Positions 27,283 through 36,478 are shown, numbered from the stretch's first letter. The stretch: DNA of 64,000 bases from an uncultured Desulfuromonadales bacterium (GCA_903868145.1 CAIPTY010000010.1:62001-126000); one strand, 5' to 3'. Numbers and translations are program-made. Notes: generated by a model not told the origin, from the sequence alone.

Positions 27283-28448
27283 GATCCAGGCAACAGGGAA
27301 GCAACGGCTTCTTCCATCTGGCGGGAAAACAGGGCGCGCGAATAGGTTTCCAGGGCAAACTGCCGAGTGTTCTCCGCCATGCTGTGCCAGGAGTCATCAT
27401 TCATGCAGACAATAGACTGCACTGCGCTTTCGATTGTGCTGATTGAACAGTCGTCCAGCAGAATTCCAGAGTGATCCGGCAGCGTAATCCCGCAATTTCG
27501 ACTTATGATCGGAACGATCCCGGCTTGCATGCAGGTAATTGCGGCTGTCGAAATGCCCTCACTGCACGACGGACTGACAAAGGCTCGCACCCGCGCGGCG
27601 ATTTCCTGAAACTTCCTGCTCGCAGGTAAAAGAAACCCGTGGTTTCGGATATTCGGCATCGCGAAAAGTTCCGTCCGGTAGACCGCCACGAAATCACGTT
27701 CCCGCAGGTAGGGCCCCACGACATGCAGGATCAGTTCCTGGTGTCCTGCAAACACCTCCAGCACCAGATCGAGACCTTTCAGAACAGCCCCTTTACCGTT
27801 GAACCAGAGGAATTCCTGCGGCCTGGAGCAGACCGGCGTGCTCTCCAGGGTCGAAGGAAGTCGGGCGCCGGTGGCTACGACTCGCCTCAACTTTGCCTGG
27901 ACACTGTCGGGAAAAGTCGCGGCCGTCACATTGTTACCTATCAGAGTGACCAGGTCAGCCCTCGCAAGGTTTTCTGAAAAAAGCCGCATGTCATCATCGC
28001 CCACAGCACGGCGGGCAGCAACCACTGCGCCGCGCCGCGCCCGGAGTTCGTCAAGCCGTAACGCTTCTGCCCGATTGGAAAATTCGGGATTGCTTCCGGT
28101 AATATGGAAGATTGCCTGTGTATCATCACCGCTACAGCGGACGAGATTGCGGTGGATGTCGAATACCAGATCATAGCCGCTCTCGGGCATGAATGAACTA
28201 TCGTTCCAGGCTATCAGGTCAACGCTGTAGCCGAGCCGGTTGAAAATGCCTACTATTTCAGAACTTTCCCAGACATTGGAGTGTCCGCGAAATTCGGCTG
28301 GATCGCCAAAAAGCGGAAGTGGCAGATAGCTGACCAGCACCCGCCCTCCCGGCTTGCCCTTTCCCTCGGGATAGATGTTCAGGGTGCGCTGCGGCAGATA
28401 CTGTTGACAGGCGCTCTGCACCTTGTATGTGAACTCTTCCAGTCCCAT
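27279..28448 (-). CDS. GT4-like glycosyltransferase
   Basis: 389 residues. The second half has FLWFNGKGAVLKGLDLVLEVF and FVSPSCSEGISTAAITCMQAGIVPIISRN, the GT-B C-terminal domain with an EG-type donor site. The N-terminal domain carries RVLVSYLPLPLF and WESSEIVGIFNRLGYSVDLI. It is more divergent than the other two GT4 proteins and lacks the FEGFG consensus, so the class assignment is by fold pattern. It sits between two methyltransferases with a 4-nt overlap and a 3-nt gap. Confidence 0.75.
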   Translation of the reverse strand: MGLEEFTYKVQSACQQYLPQRTLNIYPEGKGKPGGRVLVSYLPLPLFGDPAEFRGHSNVWESSEIVGIFNRLGYSVDLIAWNDSSFMPESGYDLVFDIHRNLVRCSGDDTQAIFHITGSNPEFSNRAEALRLDELRARRGAVVAARRAVGDDDMRLFSENLARADLVTLIGNNVTAATFPDSVQAKLRRVVATGARLPSTLESTPVCSRPQEFLWFNGKGAVLKGLDLVLEVFAGHQELILHVVGPYLRERDFVAVYRTELFAMPNIRNHGFLLPASRKFQEIAARVRAFVSPSCSEGISTAAITCMQAGIVPIISRNCGITLPDHSGILLDDCSISTIESAVQSIVCMNDDSWHSMAENTRQFALETYSRALFSRQMEEAVASLLPGS

Positions 28449-28451
28449 CTC

Positions 28452-29114
28452 TCAGCGCCTTTTCAATTTGACGATAAACTGCACCGCAAGCAACGGATAG
28501 AAGATGCGCAGCAGGGGGCCGGAGAAACGGGAGATAAATGTCCGCTTTTCGACGAAAAAACCGCACCGTGAAATCAGTTCAGCAAAAGTGTTCCAGGTGA
28601 AGAAACGGAGATGGGTTCGATCCATGATGCCGGTTTCCGTGTAGCGGAACTCACCGAAGAGCAGGCGCAGCCGGATGCTGTAATTGGCAATGTTCGGGAC
28701 CGAGACGATGACGCCACCACCGGGAGACAGGTGGTCGTGCATTCCTGTCAGAAAAAGGTCAGGCCGCTTCAGATGCTCAAGAATATCTCCGAGAATAATC
28801 AGATCATACTTCAAGCTGGTTTCAGGGAGAGGCGACAGATCCAGATCGATGCACCAGAACGCGTCAAGGCGCTCCGTCGCAGCTCTACCCGCTTCCGGAG
28901 ACATGTCCATGCCGTTAACCACCGCCTGCGGGTTTTCTCGCTTGATCCATGCCCCAAGCGCACCCGATCCGCAGCCGATATCCAACACGGTGCTTTCGCC
29001 TGCGTAGAGGCCGGCGATCTTGGGGTTCACATTTTCATACACGTCACGACCGGCAAAAGCTGGATCATAACAGGCATCAGCTTTCTTCCCGAAGTTGCCA
29101 TTTGTTTCCGTCAT
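28452..29114 (-). CDS. class I SAM-dependent methyltransferase
   Basis: 220 residues from the ATG at 29114, which overlaps the upstream glycosyltransferase stop as ATGA; an in-frame start at 29153 would lie well inside that gene. Core motifs: TVLDIGCGSGALGAWI, NGMDMSP and DLIILGDILEHLKRPD, then VSVPNIANYSIRLRLLFGEF, typical of Methyltransf_11/23 enzymes in glycan clusters. Predicted to methylate a glycan or sugar precursor in the cytoplasm. Confidence 0.85.
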   Translation of the reverse strand: MTETNGNFGKKADACYDPAFAGRDVYENVNPKIAGLYAGESTVLDIGCGSGALGAWIKRENPQAVVNGMDMSPEAGRAATERLDAFWCIDLDLSPLPETSLKYDLIILGDILEHLKRPDLFLTGMHDHLSPGGGVIVSVPNIANYSIRLRLLFGEFRYTETGIMDRTHLRFFTWNTFAELISRCGFFVEKRTFISRFSGPLLRIFYPLLAVQFIVKLKRR

Positions 29115-29971
29115 GAGTCTTTTCCCTGGTCGACACTGCTGCCACTCCGCCAAAATGAAAAAGGAACGGCACTGCTTATGGCAACGGGGAAAATGGCATT
29201 GACTCTCAACTGGAAATCACGGTCAGAAAAAGGTACCAGCCGTTTGCGCTTGTCAGGGTAGTATCCACCAACCTTCTCCCAAGCAGACTTCAGGAAGCAG
29301 CACCCCGAGTGGGTCATGTTCAGGTCGTTGTAATGGCGGTAATTCACAACGTCAGGCGGCCGGCGGACGGTCAGAACCACCGGAGCTGCGTATCCCATGG
29401 ATTGACAGCGCCTCGAGTGCACCCCCAGGTCCTCGTTGGTGCGGAAATGAATGCTGGTTCCCCCAACCATCACGGTGTCGGAATACCGTTCAAAAAGTTC
29501 GAGCATGGTGGCAACGGCATCATGCATCAGGTAATCATCGTCGTTAAGGACCATGATCAGTTCGCTTTCGGCAGCAGCAATAGCACGGTTAAGGCTGAAG
29601 GCCTGTCCCCTGTTTCTGTCATTGGAAAAAAGGGTACAGTGAATTTTTTCCTGTTCCCGGAGCCGTGAAAACTGTTCTTCCAGAACAGACATTGAACCAT
29701 CCGGCGAATGATCATCAACTGCGATAACCTCATCCGGCAGCCTCGTCTGGCTGGCAATGCTTTCCAGGGCGGTCGGCAGAAACGATGCATGACCATAACA
29801 GGGAACTACTACCGCTAACGAAGCAGGTGGGAAGTCATTCCGCAGTGGTTCAATAGTGCCGGCGGCTTTATCCAGAAAACGTACGATGCGTTGTCGGGAA
29901 ATCTCCGGAACTCCCAGCAAACGGGATATCTTGCGGTAGAGGTTGCCCGCACGATCATTCAAACGCTTCAT
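29111..29971 (-). CDS. glycosyltransferase family 2
   Basis: 286 residues. ASLAVVVPCYGHASFLPTAL, DEVIAVDDHSPDGS and MVLNDDDYLMHDAV give the nucleotide-binding and metal-binding (DDD) motifs of a GT-A family 2 enzyme, followed by CCFLKSAWEKVGGYYP. Preceded by about 50 residues of helical extension. The start shares a base with the stop of the upstream gene (29971). Sugar specificity unknown. Confidence 0.9.
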   Translation of the reverse strand: MKRLNDRAGNLYRKISRLLGVPEISRQRIVRFLDKAAGTIEPLRNDFPPASLAVVVPCYGHASFLPTALESIASQTRLPDEVIAVDDHSPDGSMSVLEEQFSRLREQEKIHCTLFSNDRNRGQAFSLNRAIAAAESELIMVLNDDDYLMHDAVATMLELFERYSDTVMVGGTSIHFRTNEDLGVHSRRCQSMGYAAPVVLTVRRPPDVVNYRHYNDLNMTHSGCCFLKSAWEKVGGYYPDKRKRLVPFSDRDFQLRVNAIFPVAISSAVPFSFWRSGSSVDQGKDS

Positions 29972-30909
29972 TATAAAATCCCTGTGGCGGGCCAGACTTG
30001 ACGCGCCCGTTTCCGCACGAACGTCTCAAGACTGCGGACAATCGTAGCAGGCTGCATCCTGAACTGTTCTTTAAAAAACTGCTGATCGTACAACCGGTTC
30101 GGGCCTATAAACGTCGGGTGAACCAGACGTTCCACCTCGCAGGGGAAAATTGCAAAGTGATTATTGGCTGAATACCCGCCAGCGTGCGCCCCTGTCGTAC
30201 CGATATTGGAAATCATATTTCGTCCGGGAATGATGCTTAGTCCATTATTGAAGAGGCACGCAAAGAACCACTGGATGTCCCAGGTGTTGATGCGACCGCT
30301 ATGCGCGCCATCAAAAGCGGACGCGAGAAAGCGCCGCATATAGCCGTCGGCATAATAGCCGCACATCTGCCGCTCTTTCCTGAACCGAGGCCATTCCTGC
30401 ATTTCGACATCGTAATTTCCCCATGCCCTTCGCCATGAGGCCCATCCCCAGATCGGAAAGTATCGGGAAAAGACATAGCTCTCCTCGACCTGTAGGCGAT
30501 CGATGAGATAGTTAGTGCCTCCGATCATCATCACCCGTTCATCATGCCGGTACCGCTCTAAAATATTTTCACAGAAGGGGAAAAAATCCGGATGTGGCAG
30601 GCAGTCATCCTCAAGGATAATCGCTTCTTCAACTTCGGAAAAAACCCAATCAAGGCCGCTTGATACCCGCCCTTTACACCCCATATTCACATCCGAATAA
30701 TTTTTGCGCACGGTGCACGGCCAGTCAACGCGCTCGATAATGGCGCGCACTTTTGAGCAGGCATCCGCATCGCCGGGGGAGTCGAGGCGCGGGCCGTCAG
30801 CCACAACCAGCAGAGTTTCCGGCTGTGCCTGTCGTATGGCGGCGAAGACCTGCTCCGTGGTGTCGGGACGGTTGAACACCAGAAAGGCTACGGGAGTTTT
30901 CAGGCTCAT
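29971..30909 (-). CDS. GT2-like glycosyltransferase (HlpA-like type)
   Basis: 312 residues from the ATG at 30909, with GGGAGGAA upstream; the frame extends to 30954 but without a ribosome site. VAFLVFNRPDTTEQVFAAIR followed by LLVVADGPR and EAIILEDDCLPHPDFF places it in the GT-A family whose members are often labelled hemolytic protein HlpA-like in polysaccharide clusters. YFPIWGWASWRRAW is a conserved signature of that group. Probably transfers a sugar; no haemolysin role is implied. Confidence 0.85.
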   Translation of the reverse strand: MSLKTPVAFLVFNRPDTTEQVFAAIRQAQPETLLVVADGPRLDSPGDADACSKVRAIIERVDWPCTVRKNYSDVNMGCKGRVSSGLDWVFSEVEEAIILEDDCLPHPDFFPFCENILERYRHDERVMMIGGTNYLIDRLQVEESYVFSRYFPIWGWASWRRAWGNYDVEMQEWPRFRKERQMCGYYADGYMRRFLASAFDGAHSGRINTWDIQWFFACLFNNGLSIIPGRNMISNIGTTGAHAGGYSANNHFAIFPCEVERLVHPTFIGPNRLYDQQFFKEQFRMQPATIVRSLETFVRKRARQVWPATGIL

Positions 30910-30910
30910 G

Positions 30911-31744
30911 TCAATTCCTCCCGTTGGCAGTCTGTCGGCTGCCACGCCGGACAAACAGGAGATTCTGGAAAGCGAACAGCTCGCACAGCCTCGGTCGATA
31001 TGTGCTCAGGGGCAGGAGAGCGTTTGGCAGTAGTCGATACACATCAAACGCATCACCCAGTAACTGCATGAAATCCCTGAAAAAAACATGACTGACAACA
31101 TTCATCTCATTGAATTCGATCTGGATCAGGTCTATCCGGTCCTCAGCCAGCGCCCGCCGTGCGCCGAGCAGCGCCTGATACTCATGTCCCTCGGTATCAA
31201 TCTTGAGCAGGGTGATGTGATCAATGCCGCGATCCGCCATGAACCTGTCTATTGTGCCGATTTCTACATCGAGGGCAGAAGCGCTTGACTGGTGAATGTC
31301 TTCGATAACCTCACGATACAGGGTGGCATGTTCGGTTCCTTCATCATCCGGTTGTCGGTCGTACAATGTGAGAGTTCCCGTTTCGGCTCCCATACCGCAA
31401 TTGATTGCCTCGAAGCCGTATTGCAGGCCTGCCTGTTGCAGGACCCGGAACGTCGCCGGGTGGGGCTCAAAGGCGTACAGAAGAGCGCCGGGAGCATGTT
31501 GCATAATCTTCCGGGCATAGGTGCCGCGATTCGCGCCGACATCAAGTACCAATGGCTTGTCGTAGCGCTTCAGAATTTCCCGGAGGAAATATGATTCACC
31601 GCTGACCAGATCATTTTCATAGTTGAGCAGACCCAGCCCCCGGAGACTCAGGTCGAAAAGCAGTTTATTGAAAAGGTAGCATGACGGTCGGGCAAATATC
31701 GCCCGATATGATGCCGCAATGATTCTTTCAAGTCTTTTCTTCAC
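30911..31744 (-). CDS. FkbM-family methyltransferase
   Basis: 277 residues. LVLDVGANRGTYARKIM (SAM-binding), YAFEPHPATFRVLQ, and LLKIDTEGHEYQALLGAR are diagnostic of the FkbM family, which O-methylates hydroxyl groups, frequently on sugars of surface glycans. It ends 2 nt before the HlpA-like gene and follows the flippase gene by 26 bp. The specific acceptor is unknown. Confidence 0.92.
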   Translation of the reverse strand: MKKRLERIIAASYRAIFARPSCYLFNKLLFDLSLRGLGLLNYENDLVSGESYFLREILKRYDKPLVLDVGANRGTYARKIMQHAPGALLYAFEPHPATFRVLQQAGLQYGFEAINCGMGAETGTLTLYDRQPDDEGTEHATLYREVIEDIHQSSASALDVEIGTIDRFMADRGIDHITLLKIDTEGHEYQALLGARRALAEDRIDLIQIEFNEMNVVSHVFFRDFMQLLGDAFDVYRLLPNALLPLSTYRPRLCELFAFQNLLFVRRGSRQTANGRN

Positions 31745-31769
31745 GTGTACTCCCGAATGTGTACAAGCG

Positions 31770-33116
31770 TCACAGTCCGCGCAGGTAGCGATGGAATAAC
31801 AGTGATTTAATCTGGCAGTAGAAAATTGGCCTGGTCTTCTTGTGCATCAGATTCAGGAACACCGCTGCCAGCGCCTGGGAAACTACCGTGGCCACCGCCG
31901 CCCCCAGCGCACCATGCACGGGAATGAGCCACAGGTTGAGCAGTATGTTTACCGTCGCGCCGATGACGATACGCACCATGGCCAGGCGGGTCAGGTTTTC
32001 AGTCAGATCCCACGGCCCCTGGGCAACACCGTAAAAGACGAAAAGCGACGCCCATATATGTACCGCCAGCACCGGTCCCGCCGCCCGGAAGGCAGCTCCG
32101 TAGATTGTGGTCACCATCCAGTTCGAGCATAATGAAATCGGTGCGGCGATCAGCAGCGATATGGCAGCCATCAGACTGAATAGACGGGTGATGCGTCGAT
32201 GGTACAGGCTTTCGTCCTGCTCCTTGGACTGAACGATGGCCGGAAAAACCGACGACACCACAATTATCGGGATCATGTACCAGATTTCCGACAGCTTGGT
32301 TGCCGAGGTATAGATTCCAACGGCGTCGTTTCCCGCCAGGTTGCCCAGCATAATCTGGTCAATCTTCATGTAGACGGCAATCGAGAGCCCGCTCAGAATC
32401 AGTGGCCAGCTATCGCTCAACAAGTGACGGCATCTACTGAAAGTGCCCAGCCAGTCTGTGAGCCTGTAGCCATGTCTCTTGTAGGAAAGCACCATCCCCA
32501 CAGCTCCCAGAAATATTTCAAGTGCTGCAGCCCAGGCAAACATGATCAATGGTGCATGGAAAATAATTAGTCCAACTTTTGTAAGAGCCGTTACCAGAAA
32601 TGCGCTGTTTTTGGCGATTACCGTGGAGCGCGACTGCATCTGTGACTGAAACCAGAAATCGATGACATCAAAAGCCTGAAATACCATCCCGCCCGCAATG
32701 ATTGCAACAAGCACCGTACCGGAAGAGTCGCCCTGTCGCACAACAAAAAAGGATACCGTGCAGACAAAAAACGCGGTGATTCCACCGGCGAGCCTCAAAA
32801 ACAATGCTGATCCCAGAATTTCATGCGCGGCATCAGGCTTGCGGACAATCTCCCGAATAACGATTCCGTCGAGTCCCAGCGTTGCAAAAGTGCCGAAAAG
32901 GGCAACGAATGCCGTTGCATAACTTAATTGGCCAAATTGATCCGGCCCAAGGTAACGAACCACCCATATATTGACGAAGAGCCCCACACACATGCGCAGT
33001 GCCTTGTCAAAAAACAACCAGCCGCTATTGCCGATAATCTTTTGCAGGGTCTCGCGCCCCTCCACCCGCTTACGGATGAAAGTCGGCAGATATGTGAGCC
33101 AGCCGCTGTTCAGCAC
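31770..33116 (-). CDS. Wzx-type polysaccharide flippase
   Basis: 448 residues with about 12-14 hydrophobic helices, starting with GNSGWLFFDKALRMCVGLFVNIWVVRYLGPDQFGQLSYA, the usual opening of MOP-superfamily O-antigen/exopolysaccharide flippases. It should move lipid-linked oligosaccharide from the cytoplasmic to the periplasmic face. The annotated GTG start lies directly against the nikR stop codon with no gap; a shorter start inside the first 25 residues cannot be excluded. No Wzy polymerase or Wzz is seen in the window. Confidence 0.9.
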   Translation of the reverse strand: MLNSGWLTYLPTFIRKRVEGRETLQKIIGNSGWLFFDKALRMCVGLFVNIWVVRYLGPDQFGQLSYATAFVALFGTFATLGLDGIVIREIVRKPDAAHEILGSALFLRLAGGITAFFVCTVSFFVVRQGDSSGTVLVAIIAGGMVFQAFDVIDFWFQSQMQSRSTVIAKNSAFLVTALTKVGLIIFHAPLIMFAWAAALEIFLGAVGMVLSYKRHGYRLTDWLGTFSRCRHLLSDSWPLILSGLSIAVYMKIDQIMLGNLAGNDAVGIYTSATKLSEIWYMIPIIVVSSVFPAIVQSKEQDESLYHRRITRLFSLMAAISLLIAAPISLCSNWMVTTIYGAAFRAAGPVLAVHIWASLFVFYGVAQGPWDLTENLTRLAMVRIVIGATVNILLNLWLIPVHGALGAAVATVVSQALAAVFLNLMHKKTRPIFYCQIKSLLFHRYLRGL

Positions 33117-33533
33117 TTACAGGTCTTCGCCCGTAGTCGTCAGGACCAGTTTGCCGTGTTTGACCCCTTTGACCCCGATCAACTCGTTGGCAATGTTTTT
33201 GATGACTTTCACCTCACCGCGGATTATCAGCACCTCGAGACAGTTGTGGGCGTCAAGGTGAACATGCACGGCCGAGACGATCTGCTCATAATGCGAGTGC
33301 TGGTGCTCGGTCAACTTGTCGGCAAGATCCCGCACATGATGGTTATAAACCAGCGTAACCGTTCCGACCGCCTGCTGGTCCTCCGATCCGAGCCGCTCCT
33401 CCACCAGTGACGCGCGGATAAGGTCGCGGATCGCCTCGGAGCGGTTCATGTAGCTTTTCTGCTCAATCAGTTTATCAAAGTTTTCCAGCAGCTTTTCATC
33501 AAGCGATATGCCGAACCTGACGGTATTCCCCAT
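33117..33533 (-). CDS. nikR: nickel-responsive transcriptional regulator
   Basis: 138 residues from the ATG at 33533 (GAGGGGGG 8 nt upstream; the frame continues to 33677 without support). The ribbon-helix-helix DNA-binding domain ([30 protein letters not shown]-type) is followed by the ACT-like nickel domain with ligands His79, His90, His92 and Cys98, matching E. coli His76/87/89/Cys95 after a shift of three. With nickel bound it represses nickel uptake genes; the nikMNQO operon diverges 195 bp away. It abuts the polysaccharide operon downstream. Confidence 0.95.
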   Translation of the reverse strand: MGNTVRFGISLDEKLLENFDKLIEQKSYMNRSEAIRDLIRASLVEERLGSEDQQAVGTVTLVYNHHVRDLADKLTEHQHSHYEQIVSAVHVHLDAHNCLEVLIIRGEVKVIKNIANELIGVKGVKHGKLVLTTTGEDL

Positions 33534-33646
33534 TGTCTGCGCCCCCCTCAATGAAGATGTGGCAATTTGGATATGATGCTGTTTATAGTCGATTCCGGCC
33601 CGGATTGAAACCGCTTTGTGCAGACGATACTCACCTGAAATACTCC

Positions 33647-33707
33647 TTGACACCTGTTTTTTCATATTGCATAACAATCGTGCTACTAAATTTATAATCG
33701 TGTCTAC
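33647..33707 (+). promoter_or_regulatory. putative nikMNQO promoter with a 20-bp-spaced direct repeat
   Basis: TTGACA (33647-33652), 17 bp, then CATAAC (33670-33675) form a sigma70-like promoter. Directly downstream AATCGTGCTAC (33676) and AATCGTGTCTAC (33696) are repeated with a 20-bp period. The position suits repression by NikR, although NikR sites described in E. coli are inverted rather than direct repeats, so the assignment to NikR is uncertain. Confidence 0.4.
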
Positions 33708-33727
33708 AATGCCGGGAGGATTCCATC

Positions 33728-34816
33728 ATGCATATGGCAGACGCACTGCTGTCACCCACCGTTGGAGTTGCGCTGTGGGGGGCTTCTGCGGGGACCATCG
33801 CGTACTGCTCGCAAAAAGTCAGCACAGAGATGGACAGCGGGAAGGTTCCGCTTATGGGGGTATTGGGAGCATTCATTTTTGCGGCACAGATGATCAACTT
33901 CACTATACCGGTCACCGGTTCCAGCGGCCATCTTGGCGGAGGTCTCATCCTGACGATTCTGCTTGGCCCGTACGCGGCCTTTCTCACCATTGCCTCGGTG
34001 CTGGTGGTTCAGGCTCTCTTCTTTGCCGATGGCGGCTTGCTGGCGCTGGGTTGCAACATCTTCAATCTCGGTTTTTTTCCTGCATTCATAGCGTACCCGC
34101 TCATCTATAAAAAAATAATCGGTCGCGAACCTACGTCGGCAAAGATAACGGCTGCCTCAATTGTTGCCGCCGTCATCGGGTTACAGATGGGCGCGTTCGG
34201 GGTGGTACTGGAAACAGTTTTCTCCGGAATTTCCGCACTCCCATTCTTAACCTTTGTTGCAATGATGCAACCGATTCACCTGGCCATCGGCATTGTTGAA
34301 GGTGTTGTCACTGCGGCGGTTGTCTCGTTTGTCTACAAAGCCCGACCGGAAATCATCCAGAGCACTCTTGAGTTATCCCCGATGGGCAGTCATCCGATGC
34401 GGAACATCCTGCTGGCGTTCCTGGTGATGGCAATGCTAATGGGAGGATTTGTTTCCCGGTTTGCCTCAAAAAATCCCGACGGTCTGGAATGGTCCATAAC
34501 CAAAGTGACGGGAAAGGTTGGGATGAAGGGGCCTGAACAGGGTTTGCACGCAACCCTCACTGCGCTGCAGGAGAAGATCGCTCTCCTGCCCGACTACTCA
34601 TTCAGAAAAAATTCCGAGTTACGTAAAGAAGAATCAAAACCGGAAGCAGCGCAGCCTTTTCAAAAAACTGAAGCAAAGAAAACGGAAGATCAGAAAAATC
34701 TTGCTGGAACCAGCGTTGCAGGGCTTGTGGGGGGTACTATGACCCTGGGGATTGCATTTTTGATCGGTTTTGCGCTGAAGCGCCGACGTCTCCCGCAGCG
34801 GATAGTGCTCTCCTGA
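33728..34816 (+). CDS. nikMN: nickel ECF transporter substrate-binding component, NikM-NikN fusion
   Basis: 362 residues. N-terminal MHMADALLSP provides the metal-binding Met1-His2 type motif of CbiM/NikM; six membrane segments follow (GVLGAFIFAAQMINFTIPV and others) with the conserved TGSSGHLGGG loop. After about residue 225 comes the NikN-like part (helix, NPDGLEWSI, long soluble loop, final helix GTMTLGIAFLIGFAL). NikM captures Ni2+ and NikN is required for transport. GGGAGGA precedes the ATG. First gene of an operon with nikQ and nikO, divergent from nikR, which argues for nickel rather than cobalt. Confidence 0.9.
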   Translation: MHMADALLSPTVGVALWGASAGTIAYCSQKVSTEMDSGKVPLMGVLGAFIFAAQMINFTIPVTGSSGHLGGGLILTILLGPYAAFLTIASVLVVQALFFADGGLLALGCNIFNLGFFPAFIAYPLIYKKIIGREPTSAKITAASIVAAVIGLQMGAFGVVLETVFSGISALPFLTFVAMMQPIHLAIGIVEGVVTAAVVSFVYKARPEIIQSTLELSPMGSHPMRNILLAFLVMAMLMGGFVSRFASKNPDGLEWSITKVTGKVGMKGPEQGLHATLTALQEKIALLPDYSFRKNSELRKEESKPEAAQPFQKTEAKKTEDQKNLAGTSVAGLVGGTMTLGIAFLIGFALKRRRLPQRIVLS

Positions 34817-34878
34817 CTTAATTTCTATTTAAACACAAATAGATACAGATCATCAGCCCTTCCGGTAAAGGACACTCC

Positions 34879-35691
34879 ATGGCTTCACTACAGCAAGCGG
34901 TTCTGGATCTCAAAAATCTGGATCTGCTGGCAAACGGCAACTCACCCATTCATCGGCTGGACGCACGGGCCAAAGTTCTGGTTTCGTTTGTGTTCATCAT
35001 CTGTGTTGTCTCCTGCGACAGGTACGAAGTGGCCGCGCTGTTTCCCTTCTGTGTCTTTCCGGTCGTCATGATCTCCCTGTCAGATCTCCCGCCGCTTTTT
35101 ATCATAAGAAAAATCGCATTAATCTGCCCGTTCGTTCTGGCCGTCGGCATCCTGAACCCCGTTTTTGACCGCGAAATACTCATGCAACTCGGCCCTCTAG
35201 GCATCTCCGGCGGCTGGATGTCCTTTGCCTCCATCCTGATCCGCTCCACCCTGACCGTTGGAACCGCATGCATACTGGTGGGGGTGACCGGTTTTACCGC
35301 AGTCTGTCAAGCCCTTGAACGACTGGGGGTTCCACAGATCTTTGCGGTGCAGTTGCTGTTTCTCTACCGCTATATCTTTGTGCTCACCGAGGAGTCCGAC
35401 CGGGCTTCCCGTTCACGGGCACTGCGTTCCTGCGGGAAGAGTGGGAAGGGGATACGCAGCTTCGGCTCACTGACCGGGCACCTGTTATTGAGGACGTGGC
35501 AGCGGGCGGAGCGCATCCATATTGCCATGCTCTCCCGTGGCTTCCGGGGAGAATTCCGTTCTCCCAAAACATCACGATTCGGTACACCGGATCTGGTATT
35601 CGTACTGGGATGGACAGTATATTTTGCCATCATCCGCAGCTTTGATATTCCCCGGTCGATTGGAGCATTGCTTACAGGAGGCGGTCTGTGA
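34879..35691 (+). CDS. nikQ: nickel ECF transporter transmembrane component
   Basis: 270 residues. CbiQ/EcfT family: the N-terminal SPIHRLDARAKVLVSFVFII, several hydrophobic helices, and the two Arg-rich coupling motifs ESDRASRSRALRSCG and HIAMLSRGF in the cytoplasmic part, which dock the ATPase. It scaffolds the substrate-binding NikMN to the NikO ATPase in the inner membrane. Overlaps nikO by 4 nt (GTGA), so the transporter genes are translationally coupled. Confidence 0.92.
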   Translation: MASLQQAVLDLKNLDLLANGNSPIHRLDARAKVLVSFVFIICVVSCDRYEVAALFPFCVFPVVMISLSDLPPLFIIRKIALICPFVLAVGILNPVFDREILMQLGPLGISGGWMSFASILIRSTLTVGTACILVGVTGFTAVCQALERLGVPQIFAVQLLFLYRYIFVLTEESDRASRSRALRSCGKSGKGIRSFGSLTGHLLLRTWQRAERIHIAMLSRGFRGEFRSPKTSRFGTPDLVFVLGWTVYFAIIRSFDIPRSIGALLTGGGL

Positions 35692-36467
35692 GTCACCATA
35701 TTGTTGAAGTCAAAAATCTGAGCCATATCTATCCCGATGGCACCGCCGCACTTTTTGATGTGTCATTCCGCATCACCCACGGAGAATCCGTGGCGATCAT
35801 CGGCGCAAACGGAGCCGGCAAATCGACCCTGCTGCTGCACCTGAACGGCTGTTTATCCGCCACCAGCGGTGAGATACGGATAGGAGACACACGTTTGACT
35901 GCAGGCACGCTGCCTGATATCCGCCGCACCGTCGGCATGGTTTTTCAGGATCCGGACGACCAGCTCTTCATGCCAACCGTCTTCGAAGATGTCGCCTTTG
36001 GCCCCTGCAATCTCGGCCTTTCCGGCATGGATGTCGAACAGCGTGTTTCAGATGCCCTAGAGCGGGTAGGCGCCGCTCATCTGCGCGAAAAGCCCCCCTA
36101 CCATCTTTCCGGTGGTGAAAAGAAGCGCGTTGCAATTGCCACCGTGCTTTCCATGATGCCTGACATCCTGGTAATGGACGAGCCGACCAGCGGTCTTGAT
36201 CCATTCGCCCGTCGGCAGCTGATCGGTCTGATGAGGGATTTTCAGCATACCCGCATCATTACCAGCCATGATCTGGACATGGTCTATGAAGTCTGTGATC
36301 GCACAATCATTCTGAAGCGGGGGATGGTAGCCGCAGACGGTTCTACCGGAGATCTGTTCGAAAATGGGGAACTGCTGAAGGAGTGCCAGCTTGAAAGACC
36401 CCTGTCGCTTCAGGGTTGCCCGGAATGTGCAGCACGGATCAGAAGCTGTGGCACAGCGAAGTGTTGA
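35688..36467 (+). CDS. nikO: nickel ECF transporter ATPase
   Basis: 259 residues from a GTG inside the nikQ stop. Complete ABC ATPase: Walker A GANGAGKST, Q-loop in MVFQDPDDQLF (the doubled DPDDQ is typical of CbiO/EcfA ATPases), signature LSGGEKKRVAIA, Walker B ILVMDEPT, and the H-loop THDL-like SHDLDM. Powers nickel import. It ends 11 bp before the convergent cytochrome gene. The C-terminal tail carries four cysteines (LQGCPECAARIRSCG), unusual and possibly metal-binding. Confidence 0.93.
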   Translation: MSHHIVEVKNLSHIYPDGTAALFDVSFRITHGESVAIIGANGAGKSTLLLHLNGCLSATSGEIRIGDTRLTAGTLPDIRRTVGMVFQDPDDQLFMPTVFEDVAFGPCNLGLSGMDVEQRVSDALERVGAAHLREKPPYHLSGGEKKRVAIATVLSMMPDILVMDEPTSGLDPFARRQLIGLMRDFQHTRIITSHDLDMVYEVCDRTIILKRGMVAADGSTGDLFENGELLKECQLERPLSLQGCPECAARIRSCGTAKC

Positions 36468-36478
36468 CAGCAGACGTG

